Shown piece after piece: positions 1 through 6,205 of a DNA stretch of 6,253 nucleotides; positions within the stretch are counted from its first letter, which is position 1, and each line of letters starts with the position of its first letter. The notes beneath the pieces were generated by a model. That model worked only from the letters and a program-made list of their open reading frames with translations. It did not search any database and was not told the origin of the DNA. The translations under genes and the position numbers were made by a program. The DNA lies in assembly GCA_937950065.1 (NCBI GenBank), contig CALFEN010000168.1, positions 1 through 6,253 on the forward strand, read 5' to 3'. This DNA comes from an uncultured bacterium (GTDB lineage: Bacteria; Patescibacteria; JAEDAM01; Absconditabacterales; Absconditicoccaceae).

Positions 1-64
1 AATTATTAAAAATTTTGAAACATTTTAATCCGTAACTGGGGAAGACCCTTTTTTTTATATCCAT
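1..64 (-). CDS. Possible 5' fragment of an unidentified gene, cut by the contig edge
   Basis: An open frame starts at an ATG (64-62) and runs off the left edge after 21 codons, beginning MDIKKRVFPSYGLKCF. It lies 58 bp downstream of the lexA stop on the same strand, in a leader of mostly A and T. I do not recognise the peptide, and it is too short to assign a family. The frame crosses the most GC-rich stretch nearby (bases 30-48), which could mean real coding sequence or the end of a repeated element where assembly stopped. An open run of this length is not significant by chance in A+T-rich DNA. Confidence 0.25.
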   Translation of the reverse strand, partial: MDIKKRVFPSYGLKCFKIFNN

Positions 65-122
65 TTTTATTAAAAATTTTTTTATAATTCCTAGTATCGA
101 AAATATATACTTTTAAAGAATT

Positions 123-704
123 TTAGTATTTCCTAAAACTACCTTTGACTACTCCAAATATTTCAAGTTCGTTTTTGGCGTATATGTCACTATAATTCGG
201 ATTCCCAGCTTTGAGAAAATATTTTCATTCCTTATCCTTTAGCAAAAATTTTAGTGTGTATTGGTTATCAACTATAGCTACAACAATTTCTCATTCTCTT
301 CATTTTTTTGTTTTATCTACTATTACGATATCTCATTCCATAATGCCAGCTTCTATCATACTGTCTCATTTTACTTTGATCAAAATTGTTTCCAGGGGAT
401 TATCTATGAGGTGTGAGTGAATATCTAGTACTTCACAATTTTCATCAGTTTGGTCTGTAGGATTTCCAGCTCTTACACTCTCAAACATTGGTAATCACAA
501 GAATTTTTTTGTAGGATTTATTTTTTTTCATTTTTTGTCCAACAAGCCCATCTCAATAAATTTATTAAAGATTTTGTGTACAGAACCTTTTGAGCTTACT
601 CCAAAAAGTTTTGTTAGGGTTTGAAAGTTTGGTATAGCTCATTTTTTGTGGTAATAAATTTTTAACTTTTCTAGATATTCATCTATTCTTGATAGTCTAG
701 GCAT
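123..704 (-). CDS. lexA: LexA-family SOS repressor / S24 autoprotease
   Basis: This is a complete 193-residue protein, close to the usual LexA length of about 200, when UGA is read as Gly (eight in-frame TGA codons, about half of its glycines). Residues 1-65 form a winged helix-turn-helix of LexA type ('IPNFQTLTKLFGVSSKGSVH', then a wing near 'KKGKKIN'). Residues 70-193 are the S24 peptidase domain. The self-cleavage dipeptide is Ala79-Gly80 in 'SVRAGNP', the nucleophile is Ser115 in 'KVKGDSMIEAGI', and the general base is Lys152 in 'NQYTLKFL'. In this family RecA filaments trigger self-cleavage, which lifts repression of DNA-repair genes. The ATG at 704 is chosen because the helix-turn-helix follows directly and a promoter plus operator lies just upstream. 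No Shine-Dalgarno is visible. The gene diverges from the phosphodiesterase gene and its stop is TAA. A phage-type CI/UmuD relative is possible, but the cleavage site, length and operator favour LexA. Confidence 0.92.
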
Positions 705-720
705 ATTTTTAATTTATGAT

Positions 721-736
721 ATAAACAAGTGTTTAT
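721..736. promoter_or_regulatory. LexA operator (SOS box) in front of lexA
   Basis: ATAAACAAGTGTTTAT has perfect 7-bp inverted arms (ATAAACA / TGTTTAT) around a 2-bp centre. The core AACA-NN-TGTT matches the Gram-positive type SOS box, whose consensus is GAACATATGTTC. It lies 17 bp upstream of the lexA start and overlaps the last two bases of the -10 box and the expected start of transcription, the usual place for an autorepression operator. That LexA binds here is inferred. Confidence 0.72.
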
Positions 737-765
737 TATATTACACAAAAAATATAAAAATGCAA
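735..765 (-). promoter_or_regulatory. Candidate lexA promoter
   Basis: On the minus strand a perfect -10 hexamer TATAAT lies at 740-735 and a weaker -35, TTGCAT, at 765-760. The spacer is 19 bp, slightly long. Transcription would begin near 727-729, inside the palindromic operator, leaving a leader of about 24 nt. The -10 is convincing because of its position next to the operator; the -35 is less sure. Confidence 0.5.
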
Positions 766-854
766 GAAGAAATTGTATAAAAATTATGTTTTAAAAAAAA
801 TTAAACATAGATTGATTATTCCTTGAATATGATTATTATCATTATCTAATAATA

Positions 855-860
855 TATAAT
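855..860 (+). promoter_or_regulatory. Candidate -10 box for the phosphodiesterase gene
   Basis: A TATAAT hexamer ends nine bases before the ATG at 870. If used, transcription would start at about 866-868 and the mRNA would be leaderless or nearly so. I see no good -35 at 16-18 bp. Such hexamers arise often by chance in DNA this rich in A and T. Confidence 0.25.
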
Positions 861-869
861 TATTGAATA

Positions 870-2666
870 ATGATACAAAAAGATTTGTTTAAGCAGAGTT
901 ATAGATTGTTTGTAAATTCTTTTCCTCAAACTCTTATCTATATATTGATATTTAGATTATTTTTCTTTATATTACTTTTCCCTCTTTTTTCGTCTGCATT
1001 TGGATTATTCCTCAAACTCAAAGGAATAGATTTTCTAGGGAATCGAGATATGTTAAAATTTTTTTTGAACATACATAGTCTATTCTTTTTACCTATAATT
1101 TTGATAGTATTGCTAGCTATGGTTGTTTTTGAATTTTGAGGAATAGTATTGATTTTAGATACGTCGGTACTTGATAAAAAATTTGAGTTGAAAGATTTTT
1201 TTCAAAATATTATAATTTCTATCAAAAATATTGTGAAAAAATGATTGTTCAAATTCCTTTTTTTCGCATTAATTATGATTCCGTTGTCTATGATATCTGT
1301 TTACATATTAATTATTATGCTTTTTGAAATATTATCATTTAATATTTTCTCTGAAGATTACTGGTATGCCTTTATAATATTTCTTATTATGATAATAATA
1401 TTACTTATTATATATTATTTTTTTATAAAGCGAATTTTTGCTATACATTTGACTTATATAGAGCAGCAAACTTTTGAGAAATCTTTGAGTAAAAGTAGTA
1501 TTTTGACCAAAAAATCTTTTAAGAAAATCTTTTTTAATATATTGCTACGGTTGGTGATGATTGTTATTCCTTTTGTGGGGGTGAAATTTTTAATAAACCG
1601 GTCTCTTAATTTTATTATCCCTTCTTGATTGATATCAGATTTTGTTTTAATGGTTTCATCTATTCTTGTTTTTTTCGAACTTTTTATAAATTGATTTTTT
1701 GATATATTTATTTATCCTTTTATCCTTTCATTTATTACTGTTTTATATTATACACATACCAATCAAAATGTTTATATAAACCATAAATTTTTCCAAAGAC
1801 GTTTTATATTATTATGAGTATTTGTTGTTTTGATAATAAATTTTTGATGAGCTGCTATCATATATTCTCAAAGTAAAGACGAGGTAAAAACTTTAAATAA
1901 AAAAGTTATTATTGCCGCTCATCGCGGTAGTTCCTGAATGGCACCACAAAATACGTTGAGTGCGATAAAACTAGCTATAAAAGATAAAGCTGATGTCGCT
2001 GAATTTGATGTCCAGGAGACAAAAGATTGAATAGTAGTACTGATGCACGATGAAAATGTAAAAAAGACTGCTTGAGTAGATAGGAATATTTGGGATATGA
2101 CATATGATGAAGTAGAGAAACTAGATGTTGGATCAAGTTTCTCAAGTGAATTTTCTGGAGAAAGAGTCCCGACATTGGAACAGGTTTTGGATGCAGGACA
2201 TTGAAAAATAAAAATGCTTATAGAAATAAAAGAATATTGACACGGTAGAAGTATTATTCAAAAGGTAAATAAATCTATAAATGAGAAATGTATCCCTTGA
2301 GATTGTATGGTTCATTCTACAGACTATAACGTTATCCAAAAATTTAGGCAATTAAATCCTGATATAAAACTATGATATATATTGACAGCTTGAATGTGAA
2401 ATTATTTTAAAAAAGACTTCGATTTTTTTAGTGTACCAAGTAGTATGCTTACAGATGATTTTTTATCCAAGACCGTTGAAAATAATAAATGAATATGGGT
2501 CTGGACTTTGAACGATAAAGAAAGTATTGATGATATGATAGTATTGTGAGTAGATGGAATTATAACAGATTATCCTATACTTGCAGAAGAAAATATTTCT
2601 TACCGGAATAATCTTTCAGATGCAGAAAAGATTAAAATGAAATTTTTGGAATTAATAAAAAATTAA
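870..2666 (+). CDS. Membrane-anchored glycerophosphodiester phosphodiesterase (N-terminal membrane domain + GDPD)
   Basis: One 598-residue frame read through about 18 in-frame TGA codons as Gly; the standard code splits it into fragments. Residues 1-340 hold about seven or eight hydrophobic segments (roughly 21-45, 72-100, 126-152, 166-186, 222-242, 253-295, 315-333), matching the membrane domain found fused to GDPD in some bacteria. Residues 346-598 are the GDPD TIM barrel. Catalytic His351 and Arg352 lie in 'IIAAHRGSSG', metal ligands Glu378 and Asp380 in 'AEFDVQETKDG', the second catalytic His393 in 'VVLMHDEN', a further acidic ligand Glu452 in 'MLIEIKE', and the closing motifs are 'WVWTLND' and 'DGIITDYP'. 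The family hydrolyses glycerophosphodiesters to glycerol-3-phosphate and an alcohol. After the last membrane segment the catalytic part should sit at one membrane face, probably outside. The usual 'APENT' reads 'APQNT' (Gln360). No Shine-Dalgarno precedes the start. The family is clear; the exact substrate is not. Confidence 0.93.
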
Positions 2667-2687
2667 AAAAATATATGCCTGAATTTA

Positions 2688-2737
2688 TCTATTTTTATTA
2701 TCTATTTTTAAAAATAGACAATATTAAATTAGTCTAT
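2688..2737 (+). terminator. Hairpin cluster behind the phosphodiesterase gene, probable terminator
   Basis: Beginning 21 bp after the TAA, TCTATTTTT occurs at 2688-2696 and again at 2701-2709, and its complement AAAAATAGA lies at 2710-2718, so either copy can pair with it. A second stem, ATAGAC (2714-2719) with GTCTAT (2732-2737), is followed by the pyrimidine-rich run CTCCTTTTCCTCTT. The two stems share bases and exclude each other. Stems are A+T-rich and weak, so this is a plausible but not certain intrinsic terminator. Confidence 0.4.
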
Positions 2738-2874
2738 CTCCTTTTCCTCTTGAATCAATTTATATTTCAAATATCTTATATTGTTTGAATGCCAAAAGAT
2801 ATGAAAAACAAATTTTTATTTACTCAAAAAATAGTATTATAAGCTATATTTAAATTTTGATATAAATAAAATAA
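2738..2874. other. Convergent intergenic spacer with no identified feature
   Basis: This is the middle of the 258-bp gap between the phosphodiesterase gene and the cytochrome b5-like gene, which point at each other. It is A+T-rich and low in complexity. I see no protein family, RNA gene or repeat in it apart from an unconvincing 55-codon frame that enters it from 2675. Confidence 0.5.
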
Positions 2875-2903
2875 TTAACAGAATGTTATTTTCTATCTGT
2901 TAA
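2875..2903 (-). terminator. Terminator of the redox/cytochrome b5 operon
   Basis: TTAACAGA (2875-2882) and TCTGTTAA (2896-2903) form a perfect 8-bp stem around a 13-nt loop. It begins 21 bp past the TAA of the cytochrome b5-like gene. Read on the minus strand, the stem is followed by the T-rich TTATTTTATTTATATC. Position, perfect stem and T-rich tail fit an intrinsic terminator, though the stem is weak. Confidence 0.55.
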
Positions 2904-2924
2904 GAGTATACCAAAGATTAATAA

Positions 2925-3278
2925 TTATTTCAAAACTCATATTTGATATGTCTTGAGGGTAGACATAGGTTGTTCCTGCCCACCATGTTGATCATTAAAA
3001 GCTTGTGACCCATCAATCCCACAAAGAGCAATTATTTTTTCTTTTCATCATTTATGTTCTGGGGCAAAACTGGTTAGATTATAGACTAATCAATTTATTG
3101 CTGTCCAACAGTCATCTTCTTTGTTATGTTTTTTTACATCTTCCATAGTGTAACTAGAATCTTGAGAACTTCATGACAGGACAACATCTCAACTTCAAGT
3201 CGAATTTGAATTACTTGTAGAGTTTTGTCCACATCCAAATAAAAATAAGGGGATTATCATAAATATTAATTTTTTCAT
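2925..3278 (-). CDS. Cytochrome b5-like heme-binding lipoprotein
   Basis: This 117-residue protein uses seven UGA codons as Gly. Residues 1-15 are a signal peptide ending in the lipobox 'FLFGC' (Cys16), so the mature protein should be a membrane-anchored lipoprotein. A Ser/Asn/Gly-rich linker (17-42) leads to a cytochrome b5-like domain (43-117): 'YTMEDVKKHNKEDDCWTAI', 'GLVYNLTSF', then 'EHKGG' and 'CGIDGSQAFNDQHGGQ', ending 'YQIGVLK'. His75 and His98 are the expected axial ligands of heme b. The short bacterial version of the fold has just this spacing, with Cys in 'CW' and 'CG'. The usual HPGG is HKGG here, and both of its glycines are UGA. The gene starts 7 bp after the stop of the thioredoxin-CcdA fusion, so they form an operon. 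No Shine-Dalgarno is seen. Fold and export are well supported; electron carriage as opposed to heme binding or sensing is inference. Confidence 0.88.
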
Positions 3279-3285
3279 ATTATTT

Positions 3286-4416
3286 TTATAAAGGAAATAA
3301 ATCAATTCCATAAGCACTTAATAATACATAACCGCCAAGTCATAGCATAAGTATTCATACAATGAGATGTATAAGTAATTTATTATTTTCTTTGAATTTA
3401 GCCAAATCATCTATTTTTTTGAATCATAATCATACCAAGAATGTAATTGCTATCATTGGGAGTACAAATATGAGGTTGTATATAAAAAGATATATATATC
3501 ACCATGTAGTAAGATTTTTATCTTGAGAAGCTAGATATCCGAGAACGGTGAAGTATGGACCGGAAGTACAAGGTAATAAAAATAAACTAACTATAATTCA
3601 AACAACAAAAGCTCATCGTGGAGAGACAACTGATTCTATAATTTTTTTCATAGTTGGTCTTCGTGCAAATGGGACCTCCATCACAAATCCTTCACCATAC
3701 CAAAAATAATCTTTTATATTCGCCAGTCATATCAGTACTCATATTATTCAAACTACTAATTTGAGATAAAAGGTATTTGTGGCTGTAGCCAAAGCTTTGT
3801 AAAGTCCAAGACCCATGAGAAAATAACTTACGAAAACTGCTAAAACAAAAAGAGATCAGGATAAAAATACTGTCTTTAGTTTTTTATGTTTGGTAAGAAT
3901 AGCTCAAAGAAGTAGTAACATAACAGTGAATGCACACGGATTGATGCTATCAGAGATAGCGGCCGGTATCAAAAGACCAAAAAAAGGTAATTTATCGATA
4001 GAATTCTTACTGAATATATCTTTTATAATGGATCCAGAATTTGAACCACTTTGACATACTACAGCATCTCAACTATTTTTTTCTATATTTTTGAAATAAT
4101 CTATGATTTTGGTATCTCACTGGATAGCAGTACAAGCCTCTCATCAATCTACTACAAGAAAAGGAACTGATCCTCTTTGATCTTCTGGAGTTCATAATTT
4201 ATCATAATACTGCATCAAAAGTTGTAAATTATTCTGGTCAAATCTTATTTCTTTTTCTTGGATATTGTATTTCTTGATTAAATCATTGTCTTCAAAGTAT
4301 TTTTCAACCTTGGCACAGTGCTGACATCATTGCATATAAAAATATACATAATCTTTGGCGAAGCTAAAGCCAAAAAACATTGCTAAAATTATAAATAATC
4401 ATAATATTTTTTTCAT
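3286..4416 (-). CDS. Exported thioredoxin-like domain fused to a CcdA/DsbD-type transmembrane electron transporter
   Basis: This 376-residue protein uses 19 UGA codons as Gly. Residues 1-20 are a signal peptide ending 'FGFSFA'. Residues 21-115 form a thioredoxin/glutaredoxin-like domain with active site Cys31-Gln-His-Cys34 in 'YMQGCQHCAKVE' and the cis-proline Pro85 in 'SVPFLVVDGG'. Cys95 and Cys121 are two further cysteines that could form a disulfide. From about 143 the chain becomes a polytopic CcdA/DsbD-like membrane domain of about six segments (near 143-172, 183-208, 216-233, 268-293, 305-332, 347-370). It carries the paired cysteines of that family: Cys161 in 'SINPCAF' and Cys283 in 'LLPCTSGPY'. 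Family members move electrons from cytoplasmic thioredoxin across the membrane to extracytoplasmic thiols; here the acceptor domain is on the same chain. A cytochrome b5-like lipoprotein gene follows by 7 bp. The ATG at 4416 is fixed by the signal peptide; the nearest upstream ATG meets a stop two codons later. No Shine-Dalgarno. Confidence 0.9.
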
Positions 4417-4451
4417 TAATACATTTTTTAATAATAAATTTTGTAGACAGT

Positions 4452-4479
4452 ATTTTAAGAAAAAATTAATAAAAATCAA
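4452..4479 (-). promoter_or_regulatory. Candidate promoter of the redox/cytochrome b5 operon
   Basis: On the minus strand TTGATT (4479-4474) and TAAAAT (4457-4452) are separated by 16 bp. Transcription would begin near 4445, giving a leader of about 28 nt before the ATG at 4416. The site lies in the 80-bp gap behind the MFS gene. Both hexamers are near consensus, but the background is A+T-rich and readthrough from the MFS gene is also possible. Confidence 0.4.
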
Positions 4480-4496
4480 GGTAAATTTTTCTAGAC

Positions 4497-5711
4497 TTAC
4501 AAATTTTGATTTGAAAAGGCTTTGTAGTAAAATATAACACTTACAATAAATCATAAAAAGAGGTAAATTCAAAGTATTAGTAGGTTATTCTTGATATAAA
4601 ATATACTAAAAAAGTATAAAATTATAAATTCGAAGAATTTTGTAATAAGTAAAAAAATACTTCTGAGAGATGCTTTTTGTTGAATATTTGAAAGTTCCAT
4701 AAAAATATGATTCCGTGCAGGGATATAAATTCCTATTATAAAGCTTACTGCGATTCCAATAGCGGCAAATATAAATCAGTTTTCATAAAAATAAAATGCA
4801 AAAATATATAAAATTGAATTCCCCAAAATAGATAAAGATAGAAGTAATTCCCGGTTTATATATTTAGATATTTTCCCAGCTAAAAAATTTCCTGCGATTC
4901 CAAATATGATAATGAACCAAACTAAATAACTTGATAAATAATTTTGGAATCATGATTTTACGAAATTTGGTAGTAATATAGTCTGGATATAGTTCAAAGA
5001 ATTTCAAGTAATCATTACTAGTAAAAATAATTTCAGTATTTTAGAGTTCCAAAAAAATATTAAAGCCTTTTTAATAGTTTTTATTTGGATACTAATATTC
5101 TCCTTAAAAGATTTTCAAATCTCTTTTTTGTAGGAATCAAGTTCTTTAAATTTAAAAACAAAGATTACTGCTATAAAAAATATGAAAATATCTAATCATG
5201 CCAAAATACTAAATCAATCTAAAGAAAAATATTTTAAAACGAAGTATATACCAACCGGCGTAATAATTTGTCAAATCTGTTGGAGTCAGATAAGTCTTCA
5301 TATAATTTTTCAAAAATTTTGATTCTTTTGTGCAGCTTCGAGGTCTTCCTGCAATTTAGAGTGTCCAGTCCCGCTCCATAGTGCTGTTCCCAATCATTTA
5401 AACAGTAATGCTATCACAAAGCCATAAATATTTGGACATATTAAGTATAAAACTATACCTATAAGAGTACATATAACAGAAGCTCTCATAGTAAATGTCC
5501 TTCATAAAGTATCACCGATACTAGAAGTCGGTAATTCAAAAAGAAATATAAAGAAAGAATATAAAGCGGTTAAAAGAACTATGGAATTTAAATTAAGTCA
5601 GTTGTGGATATAATAAAGACTTACTATTGGTTCCAAAAACATTATAGAAGATATAAATGTCCAAATATAATGTATTTTTATGTTATAATTTCAAATTTCC
5701 TTTTCTCACAT
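4497..5711 (-). CDS. Major facilitator superfamily transporter
   Basis: This is a 404-residue membrane protein, the usual MFS length, read through 17 UGA codons as Gly. About 12 hydrophobic segments can be counted in two halves, with a charged central loop at about 188-215 ('KFKELDSYKKEIGKSFK'). After segment 2, 'FELPTSSIGDTLGRTFTMR' (residues 58-76) matches the form of MFS motif A (E-[IL]-P-T-x-x-x-[AG]-D-x-x-G-R), typical of drug and small-solute carriers. A weaker copy of the loop, 'GKISKYINRE', follows in the second half. Substrate and direction of transport cannot be read from the sequence. The start codon ATG is followed at once by UGA (Gly2); a TAA lies five codons upstream in frame, supporting this start. 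A possible -10 (TATAAT at 5766-5761) lacks a good -35. The gene lies on the same strand as its neighbours, about 100 bp from the CDF gene and 80 bp from the redox operon. Confidence 0.85.
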
Positions 5712-5811
5712 TTTTTGTATAATTTATTAAATATATAATATATCATAGATTTCTTATCGAATTATAGACATTTATTAGTATATATTTTATCTTAATAAGT
5801 AAATATTGAGA

Positions 5812-6205
5812 TTATTTTACTACAGAAAAAGGTTCTAGATGTATTCTAATTTTGGCCAAAGGATAAGAGTCAGTAATGTCTTTCTTTATTTGTCATCAAA
5901 TATTGTGTGCTTCTAATATAGGTAAACTATCACTATCAAAAACAAGATCAAATTCTATAAATATGTTTTTGCCTACAGTTCTACTGTAAAATTTATGAAC
6001 ACTGTGTATCTTATCTCTTTTTAGTATAATATTTTTAATTTTTTTTATATCTTCTTTTGGTAGGCTTATATCCAATAGAGGGAGAAAAGCTTTTTTTAGT
6101 ATAGCCCATGCTTCTACCGAAATAAATAAAGCCACTATTACCGCAACAATAGGATCTAATATTTGTATTCAAGTAAATCGGATAAGTAATAATCATAGTC
6201 ATACT
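5812..6205 (-). CDS. Cation diffusion facilitator (CDF) metal efflux protein, 3' part only
   Basis: The last 130 residues of a CDF protein; the N-terminal part lies beyond the contig end, where adapter replaces genome at 6206. The visible part begins in transmembrane segment 5/6 ('LIRFTGIQILDPIVAV' then 'ALFISVEAWAILKKAFLPLL'), a close match to the last membrane segment of the FieF/YiiP family. It continues into the cytoplasmic metal-sensing domain: 'IHSVHKFYSRTVGKNIFIEF', 'LPILEAHNIGGQIKKDI' and the closing 'IRIHLEPFSVV', which resembles the end of FieF. Histidines in 'HSVHKF', 'EAHN' and 'RIHLEP' occupy positions that bind regulatory metal ions in this domain. CDF proteins exchange divalent cations such as Zn2+, Fe2+ or Mn2+ for protons. 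The transport-site residues in segments 2 and 5 are not in the window, so the metal cannot be guessed. Five UGA codons are read as Gly; the stop is TAA. Confidence 0.88.

Noticed and set aside
211..420. Plus-strand 69-codon open frame inside the lexA region
   Set aside because: It is antisense to the S24 domain, whose catalytic Ser and Lys codons lie on the minus strand in this stretch.
831..869. ATTATTA/TAATAAT inverted repeat before the GDPD start as a possible operator
   Set aside because: It is low-complexity ATT/TAA sequence in which such arms form by chance, with no position-specific sign of function beyond the -10-like hexamer.
1137..1628. Separate short membrane-protein genes or a frameshifted pseudogene in the first half of the GDPD gene
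   Set aside because: The breaks are single in-frame TGA codons without any shift of frame, and the downstream GDPD motifs need the same TGAs as Gly. It is one intact gene.
1975..2351. Minus-strand open frames opposite the GDPD catalytic domain
   Set aside because: They are antisense shadows of a clearly conserved domain and resemble no protein family.
2675..2842. 55-codon plus-strand frame (starts MPEFIYFYYLF, one TGA) in the convergent intergenic region
   Set aside because: With TGA not a stop, frames of this length arise readily in A+T-rich DNA. It overlaps the terminator hairpins, has no SD or promoter, and matches no family I know.
2667..2924. Possible small RNA, CRISPR repeats or tRNA in the largest intergenic gap
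   Set aside because: No repeat-spacer periodicity, cloverleaf or GC-rich structured core is visible; only terminator-like hairpins were found.
4355..4537. Plus-strand 60-codon frame across the promoter region of the redox operon
   Set aside because: It overlaps the signal peptide codons, the intergenic region and the MFS 3' end on the other strand. It is lysine/asparagine-rich with no family likeness, so it is a composition artefact.
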